Source of the DNA: Phytophthora quininea
Taxonomy: Eukaryota; Oomycota; Peronosporomycetes; Peronosporales; Peronosporaceae
Assembly: GCA_011947345.1 (NCBI GenBank)
Contig: JAAVTG010000359.1
Coordinates: forward strand, 62,001 to 126,000
Direction: 5' to 3'
DNA length: 64,000 nt
A program made the translations under genes and the position numbers. Position 1 is the first letter of the stretch, and the number at the start of each line of letters is the position of its first letter. Shown here piece after piece: positions 44,183-56,922 of this stretch. The notes under the pieces were generated by a model. That model worked only from the letters and a program-made list of their open reading frames with translations, made no database searches and had not been told where the DNA came from.

Positions 44183-45761
44183 TCACACCACGATGCCGTC
44201 GCTGCGGCGCTCAGGCAGCGAGTACCGGGACGTGCCGACGTCGCAGTTGAAATTCTGGAAGAACACGGGGTGGCGGTAGCGCATGAGGCGCAGATTCAGC
44301 TCCTGCTCGGCGCGGAGCAACTCGGCCTCCACCTTCTCGGCTTCGTCAGCCTTCTTGCGATCTTCCTGCGTAAGTTTGGCTTCAGCCTCCGCTTCGACTT
44401 CAGCTTCACCTTCGTCTTCACCTTCGCCTGGTGCAGCAGCCTCTTGATCCCCAATGTCGTCCTGTTTGGCGTCGTCCTTCTCGACCGAGGATTGTCCGAA
44501 CGTGCCCATGCGGCGGAACCAGTTCAAGACCGGGTTCTCGTTCTCAGCCTCAGTTTCGGGATCGCCCGTGCTGGCCTCTGAGGTGTCCTCATCAACACTC
44601 GCATGCTCCGAGCCAGACGCTTCGTCGGAGCTGTCATTGATGGTTCAGCGTCCGTGCGAGATGGCGAACCCAAAGCCGACTCCTTCCCGGCCACTTCACC
44701 CTCCGCCTCGCTCGAGACGTCTTCGATGAGTGAACTCGCCACTTGCTCCTTGGCTGTCGTCGCTGGGGAAATGCCGGTCGAAACGGACACCAGCAGCTCA
44801 GTTGATGTGATTTCCAGCCCCTTCACCGACTCCTCGGGCGTAACTAGCTCTGCCTTCGCCAGCGGAGCTGCTGCGGAAGTTGCAGCAGCTGTCGGGGCGG
44901 TGATGTCAACTTTCTTGTCTCCACTCGCTTTCGCCAGCTTGGCTGCGTTAGCCTTGGCAACGTTTTGCTGCATGGTCGATACCACGGCCGCTTGCATGGC
45001 GCCATGCACCAGCACATTCTTGCGCCGCAGCATCTCGATGTATTTATTGGCCACACGACCGCCCGTCAGCTCCTGACTCGCCTGCTTGACGAGTCGCGGC
45101 TCGGGTACCGACTGCGATCTCACCTTGGTCACGGGCTTCTCCTCCTCCTGGTTCGCTTGAGGCTCCGGCGCCGACGTGCATCTGTCCATCGGCTTGGGCT
45201 TCATCTCAGCGACCTCGTCCTCCTCCGCATTGTTGTCCTTTTGCACATCTTTGTCCTCCTCCTCCCCCCATCGTTGTTATCTTCCTGGTCCATGTGGTCC
45301 TCCAGGCTGTCCACCTCGGCGTCTTCGTGAAAGTCTTGGACGTCATCCTGGCTGGGCATGGGCGAGCTCTGCAGCAGCTCGTCGGCCTCCGTGCTGCCTT
45401 CACTGGCCGTGTTCTCGTTGTCGTCCTTGTCGCCCAAGTGCTGCGGGATCTGCAGCAGCTCGCCCAGCAGCGCCTCCATGCGTCTCGGGTGGCCCCTCAT
45501 GTCAAAGTAGGCCAGCGTACTCAGCAGAAACTCGTCCAACTGCTCTTGTCGCTCCTCGGGGGCGGACTGAAGAACAGTCCGCCCTTGGGTGGGAACTCGA
45601 CGTTGAAGTGCTTCTCCAACGCCGTGAGCCGCGTGTAGAACTGGAAGAAGGTGTTGTAGCGGATGCCCAGCGACCACGAGCGGCCGTCCACCTCCACCTG
45701 CGTCGTGTACGAGTGGTGCGTGGTGTAGTCGAAGCCCGTCACGCGAGCGTCGATCTCTCAT
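44183..45761 (-). CDS. PX-like domain protein B with acidic/Ala-rich tail (several breaks)
   Basis: ATG at 45761, followed at once by a missing base (near 45755) needed to read ARVTGFDYTTHHSYTT, as in gene A. PX-like landmarks: LGIRYNTFFQFYTRL, VEFPPKGGLFFSP, and after another missing base near 45570, PEERQEQLDEFLLSTLAYFD, then MEALLGELLQIPQHLGDKDD. Further breaks lie near 45240 and 44560. The tail is acidic, includes LTGGRVANKYIEMLRRKNVLVHGAM, an Ala/Glu-rich stretch (GEDEGEAEVEAEAEAKL), and ends RYSLPERRSDGIVV. No transmembrane segment is seen. It shares its N-terminal module with genes A and C but not the tail. Confidence 0.68.
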
Positions 45762-46369
45762 GTTGTTCGGCGGTTAAGCTGCTCTCGACTCGGCGGATTC
45801 GCTAATGGAGCGGCGCGGCAGTTCGAGCCATGGGAAGTGGATCGGCTTCGCTGAACACTAGACGCAGCCAACAAAACGCGATGCCCGAAGCTTCCTAAAA
45901 CGACCGATAAGGATCCTCCCCAGACCACCGCCAAACCGCGGCGCTTGCGACGCGCTGTGAGATTGACGCAGTGCCCAGCGCACCGCCAGCCGCCAGCCTC
46001 CATGGTGTCGGCGGCGCTGGTCAAGGAAATTTTGACCCGCTCATTCGAGCCGCTCTCTGTGCGGCCTGGAAGCCCCTGACTCAAGCCTGCGTGGATAGCC
46101 GTCCTGGCGGTGAACAGCAATCCGCATCGTTTTTGGATGGCCCGGGCGACAGCGATTTGAACACCATAGACTGTGCTCGCAAGTTGAAGCGGATAGCTGA
46201 TCGCGATCCAACGCAGCCTCGCCGATTCGAGGCTCATGGCGTTACGGGCGAGCTTCTTAGTCGTCTCATGCGCGAGAAGCGGCAAACTGAAGTTGTTATA
46301 TCGCGACACATATATTTACTCGTTAGTACTTTCAGGTGCATCTCTGCTCGCTTGAGGGCGGCGGTGCAT
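45762..46369. other. Spacer between PX genes B and C
   Basis: About 610 bp. No gene recognised. Promoter of B. Confidence 0.5.
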
Positions 46370-47679
46370 TTATCGGCGGGCCAGCACCATCGGCAGCAGG
46401 ATGGCGACGCAGAGCATCACAATGTTCGTCTTCTTCATGCAGCGGTGGCGAATGAAGCCGAGCACGGACTTGGGCAGGTAGGCACTCAGCCACGACGTCG
46501 ACGTGCGCTGTGGAGTGCCGAGCAATTCCTCGGATCCGGCCTTCTTCTCGTTCTGGCGCTGTGCTGTCGGGTGCGGCTCCTCTTGGATGGTTTTCTTCTC
46601 GAGCTTCGTTTCCACGGGGTTTTCAGCGGCAGGTTGGACCTTCGGCAGAGCGGTCTCTGGCGTCTGAGTAACAGGATCTACAACGTCCTCAGCGACAGGC
46701 TCGAAGTCGGGCTCAGCAGCAGCCTCCTCATTTGCCGTGGTTACCTCTGGCTCATGTGTTATGGGCTCGGCAATAGCCGCCTCCTTTTCAATCTCTTCAG
46801 CTGGCGTTGGCGCAATGCTGTCCTTGACAACCACCTCGTCATCTGTTTCCCTACAGCGTCTTCAACCTCATCTTGATCAGCGGGATCCTCTTCGTCTGCT
46901 TCCACAACAGGATCGGCCTCCTGCTGCACCGTTGCTTCTTCAGTGGCGGTCTCCTCAATCGGTTGTTGCGGCTCCACTAGCGCCTCCTCAGCGACATGCT
47001 CCTCTTCATCACTCGGTTGTTGCTGCTCTTCCACTGATATCTCCTCAACGATAGGCTCCGTAGGCTCAGCAGCAACCTCTTCCTCATCTGGTTGCTGTTG
47101 CTGCCCCACTGCAGACTCCGTAGGCTCAGAAACAGCCTCTTCTTCCTCTACAACAGCAGCCTCCTCCTCCTCCACTGCAGCCTCCTCCACTACCTTTGCT
47201 TCCGACTTTTCTGGTTCAAGGGGAGCTGGGATCTTCTCCTCCTTCGGTTCGTCCGCAACGCTCTCCGTCGGAGGATCGTGCACTGGTTCGCTCAGCACGC
47301 TCTCGGTGCTGGTGGAGACGTTGTCGTCCTCGTGGTTGGGGTCTCGGAGGTGCTGCGGCACCTTGAGCAGGTCGCACAGCAGGTCCTCAATGTCCGTGGG
47401 ACAGCCCTTGGACTCGTAGTAGGCCAGCACTTGCTGCAGGAACTCCTCGAGCTGCTGCTGTCGCTCCTCCGGCTTGGGCGTGAAGAAGAGCGTGCCCTTG
47501 GGCGGGAACGTGGCCTGGAAGTCCTTGCCCGCCGCCTGCAGCAGCAGGTCGTAGAAGTCGTGGAACTTGCTGTAGCGCAGCCCGAGGCGCCAGCGGTGGC
47601 CGTCCACGCTCACCTCGGTGGTGTAGGCGTGGAAGCTCGAGTGGTAGAAGCTCGTGATGTGGGCCGAGAGGGTCTTCAT
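46370..47679 (-). CDS. PX-like domain protein C with acidic tail and C-terminal TM anchor (one break)
   Basis: Start MKTLSAHITSFYHSSFHAYTT at 47679. PX-like landmarks: RLGLRYSKFHDFYDLL, ATFPPKGTLFFTPKPEERQQQLEEFLQQ, then IEDLLCDLLKVPQHLRDPNHEDD, the same post-PX segment as gene B. The middle is very rich in Glu/Val/Ala/Gln. A base is missing near 46848 (G-run, VG/ETDDEVVV). The C-terminus contains SWLSAYLPKSVLGFIRHRC followed by a hydrophobic segment (NIVMLCVAILLPMVLA) and ends ARR, consistent with a tail-anchored protein. Of the three paralogues only this one has a membrane anchor. Confidence 0.72.
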
Positions 47680-49442
47680 TGCTCTCGCTCTCCGCCTCGT
47701 CTCGCAAATGCCGGAATGAGCGGAACTTGCCGCGAGCAATATTCGCCCTCGTCCTGTCTTGGCGCAAATCAGCTCAGCTTGCAGCGCGGATACCTGCCGC
47801 CGGCGCTGGTCATCGCGATCTGTCCAGGTGCGAACCCTCCGTAATGGGGAACTTCGGTCCGTACGTCAAAGACGAGTTTGCCCACGACTCGCCTGTGGGG
47901 CCAATGTGCATGTAGACTTCGATCCGTCGGAAAACGTGAGCACGCTCACACCTGCAGCGCAGCAAGCCGTCATGGACCTGGAGGAATCCGTCGGTCTGTG
48001 TTGGACGCTTCGAGCTCTCCACAGTCACACGTTTCGACGATGGTTTCCTCGAATTGCCGCACCTTATTCTCAGTTTAGCCTGTTTGTTATGCTTGGACGC
48101 GTGGCCCCCGCGAAATTCCGCACGCGGCATCCTCGCCCATGACGTCAAAGTAAATCCAACTGCTCCGCGCTAGCGCTCATGATGCTGGAACTGCTCTGCT
48201 GGCGGCGAGTGTTTCCGATCCGGAAATCCGTTTGATCGCTTCAGGAAGACTCGCGCTCCTTCATGGCTTGCTTAGTGATGTCTTTCATGACAGCTCATGT
48301 TCATAAAGTCCGGCCAGGGGGCAAAGTGAGTCTGCTTCAATCGAGTCTCAAACGTAGTTGAGGTCGTGTCGGATTTCTCTTACTGCCGAGAATGTAGTAA
48401 ACCTCCGGCCGAGGTCAATTTGCCACACTAATGTTGGAGCGGTGAAGAACTGGCCGCGCTTCGTGGGATAACACTGCTATCATAGTACAGATACTGGCAA
48501 CACGCCGTGTGTTTTATTCTGTGTGAGATTCAAGCCGTTGTAGACAGCGAGTCGGGCCAATTTCAAGAACGCATCGATAAAGTTTTCATCAGCACAGTTA
48601 TGGATCAAAGTTGTGGCGACGAACTAAAGAGAATCTCCGCGTGTACGCTCTTGACTCACGATTCGTCCAGGATGGTCTCGAGCTTTATGTTTTTCAGCGT
48701 AGATGCCAACCTTTCTTCACAATGTCTGGGAAGAGGCTACCCCAAGGATACCATTCATGAATAGCTTGCCGAGGAGGTTCTGGAAGATTGCGGACTCGAT
48801 CGTCCCAGCGTACAGTAATTCGACCTCGAAACTTCACGCGACTATGAAGGGGAGTGTTTCGCATGAACGTTGTCTCTAACTCCTTAATAACCCGACGGAA
48901 CTCCATCACAAAGTGCATTGCTTCACGTCGCTTGAGAAGACGTTGAAGTTTTCGGTGGTCGTAATTGGATGATACAAAATAAGGATTGGGTGTGCTGCAC
49001 ACATTTTCGTCCGTCCCTGTAAGAATGGGTCCGTATCAAATCGCGCACGCGTTGCTCCTGACCAAAAATCCACGTCCCGAATCAGACTGCCGCAATGGGC
49101 TGTCCTACATTTGCTAACTGCTATAATACCAATGCTGGCACTTGCTTTTCTCATTGCTGGTGTCACTCGGTTTCACAAACAACTGCACGACATAAACACG
49201 GTATCCGCCCACTTATTCTGGATCGTCACCTGTCTTGTGTTCCTCCCACACGAATACTGAAACCAAGGCTAACGTGCTGGAAAGACGGCACCTGTCCGAA
49301 TCTCGAACTGACAGCAACGGCAAGTGTGGAGCTCCATTTCGACACAACATCGCGCGAGCAGCAGCAGCCAGCAACTACACTGTACCGGTCGGCGAACACG
49401 TTGGCGACTCGGTAGCAAGCAGCAGCAGCAGCAGTTAATCGG
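47680..49442. other. Long intergenic region, PX C to Kir channel
   Basis: About 1.76 kb, the longest gap in the window. A minus-strand open frame at 48694-49002 (102 codons, ATG-like start) has no recognisable domain. A/T content is higher than in the flanks. No transposon ends, terminal repeats or RNA gene were recognised. Both flanking genes point away from it, so it also holds two promoters. Confidence 0.45.
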
Positions 49443-51057
49443 ATGAAGATGGAGCGCGGCCCGAACTACGCCGAGTATGAGGACGGCGCGCCGATCCTCC
49501 ACGCGACGTCGTCGTCCGGCTCCGCCATCCCCCAGCGCCTGGACAAGCGCTTGGAGGTGCCCGCCGCCACAGAGCGCATCATGGACCGCAAAGACAGACT
49601 CTTCCAGCGCTCCAAGGGAAAGTGGAAGTACGTGCCATCATGGGGGATTTATATTATGGGGGCTTAGACATTGAACTAAACACAAACCCTTGTTCAGCAT
49701 CCGTCGCCAGAAAATGCCTCACTACTGGAAGCTCTACATGCAGGACCCGTTCCACTCGATCATCAACATGAGGCTCAGCAAAGTGCTGGGTGCGTTGCTG
49801 TTTACGGTGCGTGGCGAGAATTGTTGCGACTACTTGTACTAGCAGAAGGGAAGCAAGCTGACGAAAATTTGTTGTTGTTGTGTTGCAGTACATTGCGGTG
49901 ATCGTGATCTTCGGCGCGCTGTACACGACGCCGCCGGAAGAATGCAAGCTGGCTATCGGTTCTTTCTTCGATGGTTTTTCGTTCTCTGTGTCGGTGCTGT
50001 TCACGATTGGCTTCGGTACCAACGGAGGCGACGTCTTCTTTGGCGACTGTGTCTGGGTGCAGACCATCATCACGCTCGAGTCCCTCTGTGGCATCTTGCT
50101 GGACGCGTTGGCTATTGGCATCATCTTTCAGCGGTTCTCGCGAGCTCAAGCCCGCGCCAACACAATCGTCATGAGCACCCACGCCTGCGTCCGACGTATC
50201 CGAGGCAACCTGTACTTCATGTTCCAGGTGTGCGAGATGCGCAAGCACCAGCTCGTGGAGGCGCATGTGCGGATGTACGCCATCCGCCACGACGTGGAAT
50301 TCGGCGAGCACTACTACTTCCAGTCGTATCCGATGCGGATCCAGCACCCGGACGACGACTTGGGAGGCATGCTGCTACTGGCGTTGCCGTCCGTGGTGGT
50401 GCACCGCATGGACGCTTGGAGTCCGCTGCTGCGACCCAAGAGTGCGGAGACCTGTGGTCTGCATCACAACCCCGCGCGTGGCTACCTGTTCCCGGAGCCC
50501 CTTTGTCGTGAAGCGGATGCCAATAGCGGAGACCGTGATGCAACAGTCCAGGTGAACCACGCCAACGCGGTGCACAACACGTGTCGGTGCGCGACGGGCA
50601 ACGCTGCCATGGGCGACGTGCACGCGGTGGCGCAACCGCCGAGCATCGAGGAGATTAAAAGATACTGGGCAGAGTCTCAGGTACGGGGTGGTGATTTTGC
50701 CGTCGTTTTGTATCGGTCTGACGAAACCTGTTTGCTTGTTTTGTTTATCAGTTGGAGGTTGTAGTGCTAGTCGAAGGCATCGATGCTGTCACCTCGGCCA
50801 CGATTCAAGTGCGGCACTCATACACGGCGGACGACATCGTGTTCAACCATCGCCACGTCAACTGCGTGGATGTGGACCCGGAGACCGGTGGCGCCGTCAT
50901 CGACTTCCGGCGCTTCCACGAGACCAAGCCGGTCGCCCCCGAGTGCAACAAGGTTGCCGGCAGCTTTACTGACCGGACCGGAGGAGCTTTGTATCGAATA
51001 GTGTTCACGCCAAACGACTTACTGCAGATAGAACTGAAGCGCTCAGCGAAACAGTAA
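49443..51057 (+). CDS. Inward-rectifier (Kir-type) potassium channel subunit
   Basis: Exons 49443-49627, 49698-49806, 49889-50680 and 50752-51057, all GT/AG and in phase, no frameshift. The N-terminal cytoplasmic part (RLFQRSKGKWN) leads to the slide-helix-like DPFHSIINM, TM1 (YIAVIVIFGALYT), the pore helix and selectivity filter SVSVLFTIGFGTN, and TM2 (TLESLCGILLDALAIGIIFQRFSRA). The large C-terminal cytoplasmic beta domain has RIRGNLYFMFQVCEMRKHQLVEAHVRMYAI and VLVEGIDAVTSATIQVRHSY, both typical of Kir channels. The filter is GFG rather than GYG. Probably sets membrane potential in zoospores or hyphae; gating ligand unknown. Confidence 0.9.
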
Positions 51058-51639
51058 ATTTTGCTACTCCAACGCCCTTGAGCTTCGTGCTGGAAATTCC
51101 GGTGCCTTTCGCGGACTGAAGCGACTAACACCGATCGATTCAGGTATCAATGCCCAGCACCTCGCTGCCAAACGTTGCCGTCAAGCGAGGCGACCCATCC
51201 TGCCTGCAAGTTGGCGAGTCGCGCCGCTGTGCGTGTCTGCCCGGCGACCAGGACCGCCAGCATTTGAACTGGGGCGCTGTATGCGTTCATTCTGAGCAAT
51301 CAGTCTTCTCCGCTCAAATCCTCTCCGCCGCCAGCATACAAACGCCCGCACAAAAAGCTATCCCCGATCATTTCGCCGGTTATGCAAGACGCGCGCAGTA
51401 AAGCCGCGGCTTGCCCTGAATTGCAGGGACAGCGATGGGCTCCTCGTTGCAATCCAAGCACCACTGGCATACAAACGTTAAGTGCAGCGACTTCTGCTTG
51501 GTTTGCTGCTGACGTACTTCATAAAAACCTCAATTTGAAGTGGCGAAAAACCTCGACTGCGCAATGGCGTCTCGAGTGGCTTGGGCTCATTCCCGGATCT
51601 CCCGTCCAAGCAGCAAGTCTCTCGTCCTTCCCTCTCACA
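51058..51639. other. Upstream region of TPI-GAPDH
   Basis: About 580 bp, Kir 3' end to TPI-GAPDH start. The frame is open from 51382 but lacks conserved content, so it is taken as 5' leader. Confidence 0.5.
51585..51600 (+). promoter_or_regulatory. Oomycete initiator-like element upstream of TPI-GAPDH
   Basis: GCTCATTCCCGGATCT matches the oomycete Inr core GCTCATTYY and lies about 50 bp before the start codon at 51640. The downstream FPR half (CAWTTT) is weak. Judged by eye. Confidence 0.45.
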
Positions 51640-53450
<1,811 letters not shown>

Positions 53451-53813
53451 GCCTGCATTCCGTGCAGTCATGATGCCGACGTCAAACCTCAAAGGATAGG
53501 CCTTCGTCGTCGACCCTAAGATAATGTGCAGAAAAAATAAAGTCAATCAACTGGAAACACTCGCAAGCGCACTAGCGGGGCACAACTGTATGGGAAGAGT
53601 TTGCACTCGACTTGCGGGGAAAATCTTGACGCTCAAACAGCACAACGTCTCGGTAGCGCTGTGCCACCTGCAGAAGCTCGCCTGAAGCAGTCTCCTGCGC
53701 ATTTTGGACCACCGCATTTTGCTTTGGCGGTCGATTGTTGAGAGGTCATTGCCCTTAAGAGCAACCGCATTCACCAATTTGCACGCTTCTGCACACCGTT
53801 CAAGAAGAGCAAG
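53451..53813. other. Spacer between TPI-GAPDH and GH17 copy 1
   Basis: About 360 bp. Contains the TPI-GAPDH 3' UTR. No exon encoding the missing glucanase N-terminus or signal peptide is apparent. Confidence 0.5.
53536..53541 (+). terminator. Polyadenylation-signal-like AATAAA after TPI-GAPDH
   Basis: AATAAA in an A-rich context, 86 bp after the TPI-GAPDH stop codon. Single hexamer seen by eye. Confidence 0.4.
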
Positions 53814-54811
53814 ATGGCTCATGTCGCCGAGACATCTTCAATCCTCACACTCGCCTTGGGTAACCGTTGCAATCAGGCCACCCCAGTGGTGCCTGTGGCC
53901 ATTGAGACAGGCTTCCAGCTTGAGCTGGTCTGTGGGTGGACTCGAACAACACCAGCTTCGCTGCTGAGAAGGACGCTTTCGAGGCGCTCTTGGGCACGGG
54001 GTGGTCACGCCAGACAACATCGTCTGTATTCATGTGGGCAGCGAGGCAATCTATCGAGTCGACCTCGACTCCGACACGGCTGCGGGTCACTTGAATGAGA
54101 TCCGCCAAATGTGCGCCGGCAACGGCGGCGCGGCAGACGTACCGCTGACCATTACCGACGTGGGGAACACGTACTTGCAGTACCCGGACCTCATCGACGA
54201 GGTCGACTACGTCTCTGCTAACCTCTTTCCGTTTTGGGACCGGGTCGAGCCGGCCAAGGCTGTCACTTACTTTCCGGGGACCTACCAACGCCTCGTGAAC
54301 CTCGCGGCCACCTACGAGGGCGACAAGGCGGTGGTGATCGGCGAGACCGGGTGGGCCACCAACGGCTCGGACGCACGCGCCAGTGTTCCGTCACCGGAAA
54401 ACTCGGCCGAGTACTTCCACGACTTCTATCTACAGGCCGAGCAGCAAAACATCACGTACTACTACTACTTCTCTGCCTTTGACGAGGCCTGGAAGGGCAC
54501 CAACACCGTCGAGGCGTACTTTGGTCTGTTCTACGAGAACGGTGAGCTGAAACCCAACGTTGCTGCGCTTGAGTTGGATGACGAGACGGCCTCTACGTCT
54601 ACATCTGCAGCGCGGGAGGAAGCCGCCGCCGATTCTGAAACCGGGCCAGAGGAAGAGGTTGCCGAGCCTGCCAGTGGCGAGATTGATGCGTCCGTACCAG
54701 CATCGAGGGCGGAAACGACGAGGAAGGATTTCAACGGATGCCGCGGCTAGCGAGGACACTTCGGAGACGAACGTCTCCACGACCAGCAAGAAGGACTGCA
54801 CGATGTATTAG
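53814..54811 (+). pseudogene. GH17 glucan 1,3-beta-glucosidase-like, N-terminally truncated copy
   Basis: Homologue of the GH17 gene at 55552. The first readable residues (MAHVAETSSILTLALGNRCNQATPVV) align with about residue 55 of the intact copy, so the signal peptide and first strands are missing. Two missing bases near 53925 and 54000 break the chain (VDSNNTSFAAEKDAF; GTG/VVTPDN). After that the frame is clean: IVCIHVGSEAIYR (acid/base Glu), VDYVSANLFPFWD, VVIGETGWATNG (nucleophile Glu), YYYYFSAFDEAWKG, AYFGLFYENGELK. A Ser/Thr/Glu-rich tail, another break near 54740, and a C-terminal KKDCTMY close it. Probably a decaying or unsecreted copy. Confidence 0.72.
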
Positions 54812-55551
54812 CCGGCGACGATCGGGTACCGTGGCAGCTAGAGAGAGAATGTTCCTCGGCGCTTGTTGGATTTAGCCTCCAGAGGGAAGACGCAATACAA
54901 CCGCTCGTCAATCGAGCGCGCCGCTGCAACCAGACAATGAAGTTCCCCAGCTATCCTTTCGCATTGCAATTCGCAGCGCGTGGTCGAAGTAACGTTGATG
55001 ACAGAGCGAGAAATGGCTTATGCAGCGGGGACATGCCGTCGCCGGCAGCCATGGAGTGCCAGCCGGAGTAGAAACTCAAAGGATGCAGCACAAACTCGCC
55101 CGGTATCGCATTGCCGGCTTTCCATCATCGAGTCGAACCCAGCTTGGCCTCACCAAATGTGCTCTACCCGTGGTGCAAATCTGAGGTGCTGATCGCTGTG
55201 GTGAAATTTGACGCCGGTCGTAGGTCGTATCTCGACGCTCGACACACGATGTTGGCGCACGGTCTCCGCTTTCGACAATTTGTCCGGTGCGTTCCTATCG
55301 AAAATCCACCGAGCCGCTGTCCCGTTGTGCTCGAGATGACTGAAAGCACGCGCGCCCAGATGGCGGTGGCGCCGCCGCCAAAGATGCGGTCAGCGACCGC
55401 CGCTGTGAGCTGCGCTGGAAGCCGCCGCCGGTGAGTTGCGATGGCTTGTCATTCCTCAAACGACCTCCATCGTCACACTCCTATCGCCCGCGATAAGAGT
55501 ACAGCACCGCCCGCAAGCAACTCACAGCAACAACCTCCACACCCGATCACC
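54812..55551. other. Spacer between the two GH17 copies
   Basis: About 740 bp with no recognisable gene or repeat. Promoter of the second GH17 gene is at its 3' end. Confidence 0.5.
55449..55460 (+). promoter_or_regulatory. Oomycete initiator-like element upstream of GH17 copy 2
   Basis: TCATTCCTCAAA matches TCATTYYNCAW of the oomycete Inr/FPR, about 100 bp before the start codon at 55552. Judged by eye. Confidence 0.5.
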
Positions 55552-56760
55552 ATGGTGAACGTCCTGCGTACGACCTCCGTGCTGGCCATGGCCGCTGCCA
55601 CCTCGCCGTGGCGGACGCCGGCAAGTGCTCGGGCATCAACTACAACATCCGCGCCGGCCCGGACTGGGCCTCGGCCTCGGAGAAGTGCAAGCCCGCCTCG
55701 CAGATCGCCACGGAGCTGTCCAAGCTCAAGAGCGTGACCGACACCATCCGCCTGTACTCGCTGACCGACTGCGACCAAGCCACCGCCGTGGTGCCCGCCG
55801 CCATCAGCGCCGGCCTCAAGATCGAGCTCGGCCTGTGGGTGGACTCGGCCACGTCCAGCTTCGAGGCCGAGAAGGCGGCGTTCGAGACGCTGCTGGCCAC
55901 GGGCGTCGTCACCTCCGACAACATCATGGGCATTCACGTGGGCAGCGAGGCCGTGTACCGCGGCGACGTGACGGCCACGGTGGCCATCTCCAACCTGGAG
56001 GCGATCCGCACGCTCGTCAAGGCCAACTCGGCCGCCGCCAGCATCCCGCTGACCATTGCCGACATCGGCGACATCTACACCGAGTACCCGTCCATGATCG
56101 AGGCGGTGGACTACGTGTCGGCCAACTACTTCCCGTTCTGGGAGAAGGTGGCGATCGACGGCGCCGCCGACCAATTCTACACGCGCTACGAGGCACTCGT
56201 CAAGACGGCCAGCTCCTACAGCAAGGAGGTGATCGTGGGCGAGACCGGCTGGGCCTGGAACGGCACGGATGCCGACGCCAGCGAGGCCACCGCTACCAAC
56301 GCCGCCAAGTACTTCCACGACTTTTATACGCTGGCCAACGAGAAGGACATCATGTACTTTTACTTCTCGGCCTTCGACGAGCCGTGGAAGCTTGCCACGC
56401 TCGAGGCCAACGAGACGGTGGAGGCCTACTTCGGTCTGTTCACGCAGGCTGGCGAGCTCAAGGAGCAGATCGCCGCCGAGTTCGATAACTCGACCTCGTC
56501 GAGCGGTGACTCGGCCACGATCGCCACGGTGGGCGACGACGACGGAACCAGCACGTCGACGGGTTCCGCCACCACCACCTCCACCTCCACCTCGACTGGT
56601 ACCTCCACTACCACGACGAACGACGCTACCCAGGACGCTTCGGACGCTTCGGACGACGACACCACGGACGTCCGACGCGTCGACGGATGAGGACGACTCC
56701 ACGTCGACCACACAGACCTCGACCACCACGACAGCCTCACACCAGGACTGCGCCATGTAA
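55552..56760 (+). CDS. Secreted GH17 beta-1,3-glucanase with Ser/Thr-rich tail (two breaks)
   Basis: GH17 enzymes hydrolyse or transfer beta-1,3-glucan, the main oomycete wall polymer. MVNVLRTTSVLAMAAA begins a signal peptide; a missing base near 55602 joins it to LAVADAGKCSGINYNIRAGPDW. Catalytic landmarks: HVGSEAVYR (acid/base Glu), VDYVSANYFPFWE, IVGETGWAWNG (nucleophile Glu), YFYFSAFDEPWK, AYFGLF. The last about 100 residues are Ser/Thr-rich, suited to O-glycosylation. A second missing base near 56672 changes the tail end to TDEDDSTSTT.. and QDCAM at 56760, parallel to KKDCTMY in the other copy. Likely cell-wall remodelling or apoplastic glucan hydrolysis. Confidence 0.88.
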
Positions 56761-56922
56761 ACGACTGCACCTCTGTAGGCGGCTTCAAAGTAGAAATGCC
56801 CTAGCCTAAGAAACAAACATGTGAATGAGTGAGCATGCAGAACCAACTCGTACTATCGTGGATAACGGTTAATTAGGAAATGATTAACTCGTTTCCTAAG
56901 CGGTTAAATAAAAACACCAAAG

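Noticed and set aside
47680..49442. Transposon remnant in the long gap
   Set aside because: No terminal repeats, target-site duplication or reverse-transcriptase/transposase motifs seen.
55473..56846. 457-codon minus-strand frame opposite GH17
   Set aside because: Shadow of codon bias; the plus strand carries the catalytic motifs.
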